DNA of 64,000 nt, from positions 62,001 to 126,000 of the forward strand of contig QHNH01000022.1 of assembly GCA_003218375.1 (NCBI GenBank), read 5' to 3'. Shown here piece by piece: positions 25,513-33,868 of this stretch. This DNA is from Verrucomicrobiota bacterium. GTDB lineage: Bacteria > Verrucomicrobiota > Verrucomicrobiia > Chthoniobacterales > UBA10450. Position 1 is the first letter of the stretch; the number at the start of each line of letters is the position of its first letter. The position numbers and the translations under genes were made by a program. The notes beneath the pieces were generated by a model, which worked only from the letters and a program-made list of their open reading frames with translations, was not told where the DNA came from and made no database searches.

Positions 25513-26414
25513 CGCGCGAAGATTGGAATGAAGGCGAACCATTGGTCCCAACGAGAGGCCACGATCTCTTCGAGAATCGCACACCATTGGCCGACGCCGC
25601 TCGCGATGTCTTTCTCGCGATCGCCCGTGCTCTCCAGGCGGATCGGCTCGTGCACGATGATGGCGTAACGGCGGCAACCGTAACGCGCGATGAAGAGCGG
25701 ATAGATCGGGACCTGCGCGACCAACGCCAGCACGAAAGGCCCGTTCGGCAATTGCACTTCGTGCCCGAAAAGACGCGTCGTGACCTGGCCGACTTCCCCC
25801 TCGGCGCGATCGCCCTGGATCGACACGATTTCGCCCGCGCGCAATGCCTTGAGCAGATCGAAAGAGAGAAGCGCTCCCGCGGTGTTGTAATCGATTTTTA
25901 CCGCGCCTTCCCCGGCTCTTTCGAGCGAGGCGCTCAGGTGTTGCGCACTTTGCCGGTCCGGTTCCGGCGCCCGCACGATCCGGATTTCGCGCCGGAATTT
26001 TTCGGCGAACAACGCGGCGCCGAGATCGTAGCTGCCCATGTGCGCGGTCAAAACAATTGCACCCGGCGCGGCGCCCAGCTCCTCCAGCCATTCCGCCCCG
26101 ATGATTTCGTAGGAGAATTCTTCCTTGATGAGTCTGTGGATGGCGGCCTCGGCAATCGTCCAGGCGAAGTTATAAAGCGTGCGAAAAGCGCGCAGATAAT
26201 TCATCGCGCGCGATGAACCGGGGAGGACGACGGCGAGATTGGCCACGATGGCCCGGCGCGCGGGCGCGGCGAAAAAGAAAAAGAAGAAGGTGAAGAAAGT
26301 GAGCAGGACCGGATAGAAATAGAACGGCAGGTTGACGACCGCCCAATCCAGATATTGGCGCCAGAAAACGCCGCGAACCGCGAAGCGGCCCAGTCGGTTT
26401 GGGCGCTCAGTCAT
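25509..26414 (-). CDS. Lipid A/KDO2-type lysophospholipid acyltransferase (LpxL/HtrB-like)
   Basis: 301 residues. One long N-terminal hydrophobic segment (FYFYPVLLTFFTFFFFFFA) anchors it in the inner membrane. The HX4D acyltransferase motif is AHMGSYD, followed by VSIQGDRAEGE in the place of the second family block. It probably transfers an acyl chain onto a lipid or glycolipid precursor. It could act on lipid A or on a secondary lipid. Neighbours are a deacetylase, a membrane protein and, across a REP pair, a FAD-dependent halogenase-like enzyme. Confidence 0.82.
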   Translation of the reverse strand: MTERPNRLGRFAVRGVFWRQYLDWAVVNLPFYFYPVLLTFFTFFFFFFAAPARRAIVANLAVVLPGSSRAMNYLRAFRTLYNFAWTIAEAAIHRLIKEEFSYEIIGAEWLEELGAAPGAIVLTAHMGSYDLGAALFAEKFRREIRIVRAPEPDRQSAQHLSASLERAGEGAVKIDYNTAGALLSFDLLKALRAGEIVSIQGDRAEGEVGQVTTRLFGHEVQLPNGPFVLALVAQVPIYPLFIARYGCRRYAIIVHEPIRLESTGDREKDIASGVGQWCAILEEIVASRWDQWFAFIPIFAR

Positions 26415-26417
26415 TGT

Positions 26418-26500
26418 CTTCTGTAGCCGCCGCCCTGTGGGCGACGCGAGTTTTGATTTCCAAGCGTTCTCTCACGCGCCTCACAGAGGCGCGGCTACAG
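26418..26500. repeat. REP pair, family A copy 3
   Basis: CTTCTGTAG foot with stem CGCCGCCC-TGT-GGGCGACG, then the facing hairpin GCGCCTCACAGAGGCGC ending GGCTACAG. On the minus strand the right half is translated as the last residues (VAAPL) of the FAD enzyme, so the element contributes to a coding end. Confidence 0.85.
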
Positions 26501-28019
26501 GTGCTGAGCTCGCCGCGGAACTCGATGCCGCGTGCCGTCGGGTTCCAGGTGTGAAGATCAGCCGCAGGTTCGTCAGCTCCGCGCGCCACCAGTGGAAGAG
26601 GCCTTTCCGGATTAGTTTTCCCACCCGCCGATCTGGAACGAAGCCGTCGTAGAGCTCGCGCCAGCCGGAGTTGCGCCTGCCGTAGCAACCTTTGGCCAGC
26701 CGCCGTTTCGCCAACGTCACCAGACGCCGATTGTAAAACTTCATCATCTCCCCGAACACGCGTCCCGCTGTTCCTTCAAAGGGCAAGTGGAGGAATTCGC
26801 GCTCCGGGTTTTTGTAAACCGGAATGACGAGGCCGATGAAATAAGTGCCGACATCCAGGAGGAGCGCGGCCGCCATCAGCTCGGCGTCGCCCATATAATA
26901 GTACTTGTCCTTGTAGAGGGTCTCGAACCAGAGCCGGTAGGTTATCGGGTATTGCTCATTATAATATGTGAGCGCGTCCGCCACGTCCTCGCCGGCGAGG
27001 CTTCGCGCCAGCACGTCGGCGACGTAGTAGCTCGTGTAAGAACAGAAATCGAGGCCCGGGCTGTAAAGCGGGTCGATGAACCCGGCGGCATCGCCGACGG
27101 TGAGCCAGCCGGGGTCGCAAACTTTTGTGCTCGAATACGGCATCGCGGAATAAGCGTGGACGTCGCCTTCGATAATTTGCGCGCCGCCGAAGATTTCGGC
27201 GCCGACCGGATGCGAAAGAAGGTGGGCGCGCAGGCGTTCACCGAGATTCGCGCCCTCCGCCAATTTGAAGATGCGTGAATCGTAAACAATCCCGGCGCTG
27301 ACATCGCCACCGCGCAACGGAATGATCCAGCACCACCAGCCGTGGCCCATGAGATGGTTCGTCGCCCAGTTCCGGCTGGTGCGACACGCGTTCGCGTAAT
27401 CGAGAAACTTTTCCCGCCACTCGTAGCTGTCCCAGTCTTTCACGCCGGTGAAGCGCGCCCAGACCGCGTTGATGGGGTGCTCGGTGTTTTGTTGGAAGTG
27501 CCCGAGCTTTCGGGCCAGCATGGCCGCGCGGCCGCTGGCATCTACGAGCCAGCGCGTGCTTACCTTATAGGTCTCATAAGTCACATAGGATCTATCCGCT
27601 CCCAGCTCCAGGCTGGTAACTTTTGCGGGACGCTGCAGTTCGCAGCCGGCTTCCACCGCCAGCTCCAGCATGTGCTGGTCGAGCGTGCTGCGATCCACCT
27701 GGAACGTGGGCAACCTCGTCTGGTAACGCGCGCCCAATTCCACGCAATCATCGAACGCCTGGTCCGGCCGGCTCGCAAACCACATCCGCAGTCCCTGCTT
27801 CGCCAGATGATGATGCCCGAGATAATTCGTTAGGCCGAGGAGTCGGGTCAGGTAACAACTGCTCAGCTCAGTGGTCGATTCACCGACTTTGCGATCGAAC
27901 TCGGCGGACTTCTCGATGATCAGGATGCGCGCGGCGGGATGCTTGCGTTTTAGCATTAGCGCCGTGGCCGCACCCGAGAAGGCACCGCCGACGATCACGA
28001 CATCGTAATCAAATTCCAT
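26481..28019 (-). CDS. FAD-dependent oxidoreductase of the flavin halogenase / geranylgeranyl-reductase type
   Basis: 512 residues from the ATG at 28019, where the dinucleotide-binding motif begins at once (DYDVVIVGGAFSGAATALML). The KVGESTTE segment and the WWCWIIP stretch resemble the VGEAT and GWxWxIP motifs of tryptophan halogenases, the second imperfectly. DAAGFIDPLYSPGLDF is the FAD-ribityl segment of the family. It probably oxidises, reduces or halogenates a hydrophobic or aromatic substrate; halogenase activity is not established. A 9-bp-period repeat encodes YVTYETYK near residue 145. The C-terminus is rich in Ala/Ser and ends in REP sequence. Confidence 0.78.
   Translation of the reverse strand: MEFDYDVVIVGGAFSGAATALMLKRKHPAARILIIEKSAEFDRKVGESTTELSSCYLTRLLGLTNYLGHHHLAKQGLRMWFASRPDQAFDDCVELGARYQTRLPTFQVDRSTLDQHMLELAVEAGCELQRPAKVTSLELGADRSYVTYETYKVSTRWLVDASGRAAMLARKLGHFQQNTEHPINAVWARFTGVKDWDSYEWREKFLDYANACRTSRNWATNHLMGHGWWCWIIPLRGGDVSAGIVYDSRIFKLAEGANLGERLRAHLLSHPVGAEIFGGAQIIEGDVHAYSAMPYSSTKVCDPGWLTVGDAAGFIDPLYSPGLDFCSYTSYYVADVLARSLAGEDVADALTYYNEQYPITYRLWFETLYKDKYYYMGDAELMAAALLLDVGTYFIGLVIPVYKNPEREFLHLPFEGTAGRVFGEMMKFYNRRLVTLAKRRLAKGCYGRRNSGWRELYDGFVPDRRVGKLIRKGLFHWWRAELTNLRLIFTPGTRRHAASSSAASSAPVAAPL
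27564..27596. repeat. 9-bp minisatellite inside the FAD enzyme gene
   Basis: Plus-strand units CATAAGTCA and CATAGGATC, with a preceding TATAGGTCT, sit in frame with the minus-strand gene and encode a YxTYxTYK stretch. It is related to the block at 5604-5636 in prcB and the remnant at 40810-40820. Confidence 0.5.
27828..27837 (+). other. Over-represented 10-mer TCGTTAGGCC (one of six exact copies)
   Basis: Exact copies: plus strand 14620-14629, 27828-27837, 38136-38145; minus strand 34239-34248, 35413-35422, 57272-57281. The 8-mer core TCGTTAGG also occurs at 31479-31486, 57402-57409 and, on minus, 59303-59310. One-mismatch relatives are at 16219-16228 and 56171-56180 (minus). Copies lie in unrelated genes, in several frames and orientations, and often force rare codons such as CTA, TTA or AGG. 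Confidence 0.65.
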
Positions 28020-28029
28020 CGCAGCGAAG

Positions 28030-29169
28030 ATGATGGACTCAGGGCTTTGGAAACGCAACGCTTCCCCGCCCATGGATGCCACTCCAAGCCACCGGCCGCG
28101 GCGCATCGACATGCACGTCCACATGGTCGGCAACGGCGGGGACGGGTCCGGCGGCTGGCTGCGCCTGAGCGGCTGGCACCGCTGGCTTGCCGGTTTCATG
28201 CTCCGCCAGCTCGGCGTCCCGGCGAGCGCGCTCGAAGGCGATCTCGAATCGATCTACTCCGCGCACCTCGTCGAGCTGGTGCGCGATTCCTCCATGGACG
28301 CGATCGTTCTCCTCGCCCACGAACGCGTCCACGATCCGGACGGAACACCTCGCGACGATCTCGGGTCGATGTTCGTGCCGAACGACGTCGTGCTCGGCCT
28401 CGCCAAGAAATTCCCGGAATTTCTCGCCGGTGTCTCGATCCATCCCGCCCGGCGCGATGCTCTCGATGAACTCGAACGCTGTCTGGCTAGCGGCGCGGTG
28501 CTGATGAAATGCCTGCCGAATTGCCAGAACATCGATCCGTCGGACCGGCGCTATCGTGCGTTTTGGGAACGCATGGCCGCGGCCGGGCTTCCGCTGCTCG
28601 CCCATACCGGCGGCGAGCACACGGTGCCGATCGTTAACGCGGCGTTCGCCGATCCGAAGCTGCTGCGTTTCCCGCTCGAATGCGGCGTGACCGTGATCGC
28701 CGCGCATTGCGGCACGCGCAGCGGCGTATTCGATCGCGACTACTTCGATGATTGGGTTGCAATGCTGGGTAAATTTCCGAATCTCCACGGCGATATTAGC
28801 GCCATGGTTTCGCTGAATCGTTGCGGCCACCTTCGCGATTGTCTCCGCCGTAACATGGACTTCCAGTCTGTGGGTCCAGCGGAGTTGAATTCCGGTGAAA
28901 CCAAAGAAGCAACGGACAACATGTCCGTTGGGCGCACAGGGCGAAGCCCTATGTTCCGGGACGGAATTTCCTCCCGCATCCTGCATGGGAGCGATTTTCC
29001 GGTGCCCGTGCTAGGGCATAGGATGTGGCTGCACGGCTGGATTGATCGCGCCACGTTTCGGCGCTGCCAGCAGATTCGCAACCCGCTCGAGCGCGACTGG
29101 CAGTTCAAGCGCGCCCTCGGATTTTCAGAAGAGATCGCGACACACCCCGCAGGACTGTTACGGCTATGA
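28030..29169 (+). CDS. Amidohydrolase family protein containing an in-frame palindromic element
   Basis: 379 residues from the first ATG; ATGs at 28033 and 28072 are alternatives. The metal-dependent hydrolase markers are MHVHM near the N-terminus, LLAHTGGEH, IAAHCGT and a late LHGSDFPVP with the conserved Asp. It fits the Amidohydrolase_2 (TIM-barrel) family; the substrate is unknown. Residues about 275-311 (NMDFQSVGPAELNS to GRSPMFR) are encoded entirely by a family B palindromic repeat without breaking the frame. The start is 10 bp from the divergent FAD gene, and the stop overlaps nagA (ATGA). Confidence 0.75.
   Translation: MMDSGLWKRNASPPMDATPSHRPRRIDMHVHMVGNGGDGSGGWLRLSGWHRWLAGFMLRQLGVPASALEGDLESIYSAHLVELVRDSSMDAIVLLAHERVHDPDGTPRDDLGSMFVPNDVVLGLAKKFPEFLAGVSIHPARRDALDELERCLASGAVLMKCLPNCQNIDPSDRRYRAFWERMAAAGLPLLAHTGGEHTVPIVNAAFADPKLLRFPLECGVTVIAAHCGTRSGVFDRDYFDDWVAMLGKFPNLHGDISAMVSLNRCGHLRDCLRRNMDFQSVGPAELNSGETKEATDNMSVGRTGRSPMFRDGISSRILHGSDFPVPVLGHRMWLHGWIDRATFRRCQQIRNPLERDWQFKRALGFSEEIATHPAGLLRL
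28852..28960. repeat. Family B palindromic element inserted inside a coding sequence
   Basis: It matches the rc of 17848-17956: AACATGGACTTCCAGTCTGTG at the left, CAGCGGAGTTGAATTCCGG hairpin, then TGGGCGCACAGGGCGAAGCCC and ATGTTCCGG at the right. It keeps the amidohydrolase frame open over 37 codons. Confidence 0.85.
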
Positions 29170-30305
29170 TTTTTGCCAACGCGCGGTTTGTACTACCAGA
29201 CGGAATGCAGGACGGCCTGGAGCTCGTCGTGGAAAACGGAAAGATCGCGGAGATCCGGGAACGATCGTCCGCCGGCGCGGTCGATTTGAAAGGCAGTTAT
29301 CTCGCGCCCGGTTTCATCGATCTGCATATTCACGGCGCGCTCGGCCGCGATACGATGGAGGCGTCGCCGGAAGCGTTCCAAGCGATCTGCGATTATCACG
29401 CGACGGGCGGCACGACGTCCCTGTTGCTTACGACGGTCACCGCTCCGATCAGCGAAATCGTTAATGTCTTGAAAGCCGTGCGATCGCCAGGCGGCGCGAT
29501 CACGCAGATCCTTGGGGTTCACGTCGAAGGCCCTTTCATTTCCAAGGCGCGGGCTGGCGCGCAACGAGCGGAGTTCATTCGCGATCCGGATCCGTACTCG
29601 ATCGATTCACTCCTCGCTTTTGCCGATGTCATCAAGATCATGACGCTTGCTCCTGAGCTGCCGAATGTGCTCGCGCTGATCGACCGGCTGCGCCTGCATA
29701 AAATCATCGTGAGCGGCGGTCACAGCGATGCCTCCGATATCGAAGCCCGCGCTGGCTTCGAGTACGGCATGCGGCGGGTGACGCACACCTTCAACGCGAT
29801 GTCTTCCGCGCACCGGCAGGGGATTTATCGCGAAGCGGGCCTGCTCGAATTTGCCCTGAGCGAGCCGGACATTACCTGCGAGTTGATCGCGGACGGCCAC
29901 CACGTTTCGCCGACGCTGATGAAAATGCTCTATCGCGCCAAAGGCCCCGGCGGAATTTGTCTGGTAACGGATGCGACCGCCGGCGCGGGCCTGGCGCAAG
30001 GCAAGGAATTCACCCTGTCGGGCCGCCATTGCGTCGTGAGCGACGGCGTCTGTTTGCTCGCCGATCGATCGGCGCTGGCGGGCAGCGCGTCGCGCATGAT
30101 CGATCTCGTGCGGGTAATGGTGAATCAAGTCGGCGTTCCGTTGCATGAGGCTGTGGCGATGGCCACCGCGAATCCTGCGCAGGCTCTCGGGTTTATGACG
30201 AAGGGTAAACTCGAAGCCGGCGCCGACGCGGATTTGGTCGTCCTGTCGCCGCAGCTCGAAGTCGCGCAAACGTTCGTGGACGGCGAGCAGATCTTTCTTC
30301 TGTAG
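29166..30305 (+). CDS. nagA: N-acetylglucosamine-6-phosphate deacetylase
   Basis: 379 residues, full length. Motifs: DLHIHGALGRDTMEAS (metal His pair), LGVHVEGPFISKARAGAQ, IVSGGHSDASD, RRVTHTFNAMS and CLVTDATAGAG with the catalytic Asp. It deacetylates GlcNAc-6-P from chitin or cell-wall recycling to GlcN-6-P. It is coupled by ATGA to the amidohydrolase. Together with the kinase-MurQ fusion at 53792 it supports amino-sugar recycling. The last codons CTT CTG TAG are REP sequence. Confidence 0.94.
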   Translation: MIFANARFVLPDGMQDGLELVVENGKIAEIRERSSAGAVDLKGSYLAPGFIDLHIHGALGRDTMEASPEAFQAICDYHATGGTTSLLLTTVTAPISEIVNVLKAVRSPGGAITQILGVHVEGPFISKARAGAQRAEFIRDPDPYSIDSLLAFADVIKIMTLAPELPNVLALIDRLRLHKIIVSGGHSDASDIEARAGFEYGMRRVTHTFNAMSSAHRQGIYREAGLLEFALSEPDITCELIADGHHVSPTLMKMLYRAKGPGGICLVTDATAGAGLAQGKEFTLSGRHCVVSDGVCLLADRSALAGSASRMIDLVRVMVNQVGVPLHEAVAMATANPAQALGFMTKGKLEAGADADLVVLSPQLEVAQTFVDGEQIFLL

Positions 30306-30380
30306 CCGTCGCCCTGTGGGCGACGCGGGCCAGCGCATCGAAAGCACAAGCCCACGCTTCCCACAGGGAAGCGGCTACAG
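30297..30380. repeat. REP pair, family A copy 4
   Basis: CTTCTGTAG with stem CGTCGCCC-TGT-GGGCGACG, spacer, then ACGCTTCCCACAGGGAAGC ending GGCTACAG. It supplies the stop codon of nagA on the plus strand and of the convergent glycosyltransferase on the minus strand (CTA at 30375-30377). Confidence 0.87.
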
Positions 30381-31475
30381 CGAGAGCAAAAACTTCGCGA
30401 TATCCAGGGACGCGTTCGGGCGCCCGAGCTGGCTGATGTTCGCGGCCCATTCCCGCCATTGCGCGGCGTCGTTCGCGAAAGCTTTGTGCACGGCCGCGAT
30501 CACGGCATCGTGACTTAGCGCCACCGTGCCCGATTTCGTTTCCATGATGTAGCGCGCGTTGCCTTCTTCCTGGCCGGGAATGACATGATTCACGATGATC
30601 GGGCACGCGGCCGACATCGCTTCCTGCACGGTCGCGCCGCCGGCTTTGCTGACGACAAGGTGATTCGCACGGAGCAGGCGCGGCAGCTCATCGCTCCAAT
30701 CGACAGCCTCGAATTCCTGGGTGACGGTCTGGCGAATTTTTTCCACGGAAAGTTTTAGCCCGGCGTTGCGGCCGACGGTGACCGTGAGCTGGATCTCAGG
30801 CAAACCAGCGAGACGACGAACCAGGTCCGGCGCCGCCGAATTCGCTGCATTAATAATATAGAGCACGCGCCGGCCGTTCTCGTCCGAGGGCGGCAGTCGC
30901 ACTTCGCCGGGCTGCGCGAAGACCGGGCTAACCGGAAAACCAAACGTCTTCACTTTCTCCTCCGGAATTCCGGCATGGAGCAGGACCGCGGCGCTGACTT
31001 CGTTCGGCAGCAGAAAATAATCGGCGCTGCATTGGTACCAGATCGCGTTCACGCTGATCGAATCCGTCACCACGACGACGCGTTTGTATTGGGGCGCGCC
31101 GCCGCGGCCGAACATTTCGTCGAGCATGTGGGAGTAGGCCGGATAAACCGAGACGATGACATCCGGTTGCAAGCGCTCGAGCAGGCGCCGCAAATAAATT
31201 TTCAACGGAAAGAAGACGCGGAAATCGCCGACAAAATCCGTCTGGCGATCGAGCCAGCGGTAGATGACGCCCCAGACCCGCGGGGTGCGATTGATCATCC
31301 CCATGTAGAGGACGCGCGCCCAATCGTTCACCACCCCATAGGTCTCGGCGAAGAGATCGTGCAGTTCGACGTGCGCGCCGTCCGGCGCGACCTTGCGCAG
31401 GCCGTCGCGGATACCGCGCGCGGCGCTGTTATGTCCTTCGCCGTAGCCGGCCGTGAGAATGAGAATATTTTTCAA
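30375..31475 (-). CDS. Glycosyltransferase of the MGDG-synthase / MurG-like (GT28) family
   Basis: 366 residues. The N-terminal ILILTAGYGEGHNSAARGIRD is the MGDG_synth nucleotide/lipid-binding start. The C-terminal acceptor-sugar region includes ANHLVVSKAGGATVQEAMSA and IIVNHVIPGQEEGNARYI, as in diacylglycerol glucosyltransferases such as UgtP. It probably transfers a sugar from UDP-sugar to diacylglycerol or a related lipid on the cytoplasmic membrane face. The stop codon TAG is REP-derived. Confidence 0.87.
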   Translation of the reverse strand: MKNILILTAGYGEGHNSAARGIRDGLRKVAPDGAHVELHDLFAETYGVVNDWARVLYMGMINRTPRVWGVIYRWLDRQTDFVGDFRVFFPLKIYLRRLLERLQPDVIVSVYPAYSHMLDEMFGRGGAPQYKRVVVVTDSISVNAIWYQCSADYFLLPNEVSAAVLLHAGIPEEKVKTFGFPVSPVFAQPGEVRLPPSDENGRRVLYIINAANSAAPDLVRRLAGLPEIQLTVTVGRNAGLKLSVEKIRQTVTQEFEAVDWSDELPRLLRANHLVVSKAGGATVQEAMSAACPIIVNHVIPGQEEGNARYIMETKSGTVALSHDAVIAAVHKAFANDAAQWREWAANISQLGRPNASLDIAKFLLSL

Positions 31476-31495
31476 GACTCGTTAGGTTACGGTTC

Positions 31496-31579
31496 TCGGA
31501 GGGACATGCTTCTGCATATCCCACTTGTTTCGCAATCCGACTGGGAAAGCGGGACGTGCAGAAGCCCGTCCCTCCGAGG
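31496..31579. repeat. Palindromic element, family D copy 1
   Basis: GGAG foot, stem GGACATGC-TTCT-GCATATCC with mismatches, about 25 bp spacer, then GGGACGTGCAGAAGCCCGTCCC ending CTCCGAG. It is related to 33808-33868 and a half copy near 37118-37140. It lies in the divergent region upstream of the YihY gene. Confidence 0.8.
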
Positions 31580-31641
31580 ATGTGGTTAAAGCTTCGGAGT
31601 TTAATGGATATTTGCCTCCGGCAAAGTAAACTTCGCCGCAG

Positions 31642-32523
31642 ATGAAATTCCTCAGGTTCGCCGGCCGGATTTTTCGCCGGCTGATTTACGAGACGGCGAT
31701 GGACACCACGATGGGCCTCGCCGCCCAGATGGCGTATCAATTTCTCTTCACCCTCGCGCCCGGCCTCCTCTTTCTCTGGTATCTGCTCAGCCTTTTCGGC
31801 ACCGACCCGGCGAAGCTCCACCAGATGATCAACGTCCTGAAAAATTTCCTCCCGGCCGATCCCAAGGTGCAGGAAATCATCGACTCGCTCGTCGCGAACA
31901 TCGTCGTCACCGGCTCGACCGACACCCTGGCGAACGTCGGGATTTTCTTCGGCCTCTGGCTCGGGACCCTTTTCATCTCGACGACTTCGTACGCTCTCAG
32001 CCGCACCCACGGTGTGGTGGAGGACCGCAACTGGTGGTCGAAATACATCATCGCGTTCTTCCTCGTGTTTTGGTTCGGAATCACCACGCTCTTGTGTTTC
32101 AACGCGATGGTCTTCGGCGAAACCCTGGCCGGCGTGGCCGAGGTGAATTTTCAGCTGACCATCCCGCTCCAGGCGTGGGTCGCATTCCTCAGTTTGCCGC
32201 TGACCTGGCTTGCCCTGGTGGGTCTCGCCCTCGCGCTCTACCTCCTCACGCCCGAGAATTATTTTAACTTTCGGCAGGCCTTGCCCGGCGCGATTTTCTT
32301 TTCGACCGGTTGGATCCTGGTCACGAAGCTCTTCCAATTCTACGTCGCGAAATACGATCGCTATAACCCGACCTACCTTGCACTCGCCTCCATCATCGTC
32401 CTGATGACCTGGATGTATCTGACCTGCCTGCTTCTGCTGCTCGGCGGAAAACTGAATGCGATTTTGCGTCGCGAACGCGAACGCGCCACCCGCGTGTCCG
32501 AAGCGGTCCCACAGCCCGCTTGA
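31642..32523 (+). CDS. YihY/BrkB family inner-membrane protein
   Basis: 293 residues with about six membrane segments. The N-terminal MGLAAQMAYQFLFTLAPGLLFL and the later GILFIST-like (GTLFISTTSYALSRTHGVVE) and ATFSTGWILVTKLFQFYVAK-like blocks match the BrkB/YihY family, once thought to be RNase BN. Its role is unknown; it may be a flippase or transporter. The next gene starts within or just after its stop. Confidence 0.88.
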   Translation: MKFLRFAGRIFRRLIYETAMDTTMGLAAQMAYQFLFTLAPGLLFLWYLLSLFGTDPAKLHQMINVLKNFLPADPKVQEIIDSLVANIVVTGSTDTLANVGIFFGLWLGTLFISTTSYALSRTHGVVEDRNWWSKYIIAFFLVFWFGITTLLCFNAMVFGETLAGVAEVNFQLTIPLQAWVAFLSLPLTWLALVGLALALYLLTPENYFNFRQALPGAIFFSTGWILVTKLFQFYVAKYDRYNPTYLALASIIVLMTWMYLTCLLLLLGGKLNAILRRERERATRVSEAVPQPA

Positions 32524-32555
32524 TCGCGCATTCCGCTCTGTTACGCTCGCGTCCC

Positions 32556-33800
32556 GTGATCCGACTTCGCGTTTTTCTCGGCACGGCTTTTGCCCTCGCG
32601 GCGATCCTAGGCGCGTTCGTCCACGCCCAATCGACGGACGAACAGAAAAGGAAAAAGGCGCGCGAAGAGATGCGCGCTGTTACTTCGCCAACGCCGTCAG
32701 AGACGCCGGAACCGACCGCGAAGCCGAAACCCGCGACCCGAAAATCGAAGACGAAAAAGAAAGCGACGCCGACACCGAAGCCAAAAGCGAAGCAGACCGA
32801 AACGCCCGAGCCGACGAAGACTCCGCGAGCGAAGAAGAAAACTCCAGCGGGCGATGAAGACGAAGAAACGTCGCCAACCCCGAAACCAAAAGCGTCGAAA
32901 TCACCCGGCAAGAAGTCGGGCGATCAGGATGAAGAAGTAACGCCGAAGCCGAAGGCTAAGGCGACCGAGACGCCCGCGAGCAAGAAGAGTCCGTCACCGA
33001 AGAAAAAGCCGGACTCCGACGAATCGACACCGAAGCCGAAGCGAATCGAAAAGGCGGAACCCGCGAAAACGCCAAGCCCCGCCGCGAGCATGCCGAAGCC
33101 GGAATCTTTCCGCTCGCCCGCTGAGGCGTCGCCAGTTCCGCGGCCCGCTCCTCGACCTACGCCGCGAGCCGTTCCTCCCCAAACTTCGCTCCCCTCCGAC
33201 ATCACCGTGGAAAAGTCGGGGATCGAACAGGAACAAGGATTCGAGCCGCCGCCGCCCCCGCCGCCAGTGAAGCGCAGTTGGTGGCCCTGGTCGCGGCAGC
33301 CCTCGAACTATCGTTATCTCACGGCCGCAAACATCGACGCGATCCGGCGCGCACCGGTGCAACGGGCGCGCTGGAAATTCATCATCGTCCACAACAGCGG
33401 CACGCGGCAGGGGAGCGCGCGCGTGTTCGATTACTATCATCGCCACGTCCGCCGGATGCGGAACGGGCTCGCCTATCATTTCGTGATCGGCAACGGCAGC
33501 TCGACGCGGAACGGCCAGATCGAGATCGGCGATCGCTGGGTGCACCAGATGCGCGGCGGCCATGTCCACAGCGATTACATGAACAATATCGGGCTCGGCA
33601 TTTGTCTCGTTGGGGATTTCAACCGCGATCAACCCACGCGGGCGCAACTCGAGGCCTGCGAAGAGTTGATCAAGTATCTCCAGGAACGCTGCGGTGCGAA
33701 AATGACGGTGCGCCCGCACCGCGAAGTGAATCCGCCCCGCTGGGCGACCGATTGTCCCGGCGACGTTTTTCCTTACGGGTGGTTCGGCCGGTTCAGGTAA
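32556..33800 (+). CDS. Secreted PGRP/Amidase_2 domain protein with long Lys/Pro/Thr linker
   Basis: 414 residues from the GTG at 32556, which puts a signal peptide at the N-terminus (VIRLRVFLGTAFALAAILGA, ending VHAQS); a TTG at 32520 is less likely. Residues about 45-245 are low complexity with TPxP, KPK and SPxP repeats, probably spanning the periplasm or the wall. The C-terminal domain (about 280-405) has zinc-ligand positions of N-acetylmuramoyl-L-alanine amidases/PGRPs: VHNSGT, YHFVIGNGS, VHSDYMNNIGLGICLVGDF and ATDCPGD. The first conserved ligand and the Cys are present, so catalysis is plausible. Confidence 0.8.
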   Translation: MIRLRVFLGTAFALAAILGAFVHAQSTDEQKRKKAREEMRAVTSPTPSETPEPTAKPKPATRKSKTKKKATPTPKPKAKQTETPEPTKTPRAKKKTPAGDEDEETSPTPKPKASKSPGKKSGDQDEEVTPKPKAKATETPASKKSPSPKKKPDSDESTPKPKRIEKAEPAKTPSPAASMPKPESFRSPAEASPVPRPAPRPTPRAVPPQTSLPSDITVEKSGIEQEQGFEPPPPPPPVKRSWWPWSRQPSNYRYLTAANIDAIRRAPVQRARWKFIIVHNSGTRQGSARVFDYYHRHVRRMRNGLAYHFVIGNGSSTRNGQIEIGDRWVHQMRGGHVHSDYMNNIGLGICLVGDFNRDQPTRAQLEACEELIKYLQERCGAKMTVRPHREVNPPRWATDCPGDVFPYGWFGRFR

Positions 33801-33807
33801 TCCATCT

Positions 33808-33868
33808 TCGGAGGGACGTGCTTCTGCACGTCCCAAAAGTCGGACGAGCGGAAGCTCGTCCCTCCGAG
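33808..33868. repeat. Palindromic element, family D copy 2
   Basis: CGGAG foot, perfect stem GGACGTGC-TTCT-GCACGTCC, short spacer, then GGACGAGC-GGAA-GCTCGTCC ending CTCCG. It lies between convergent genes and may also serve as a bidirectional terminator. Confidence 0.85.
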
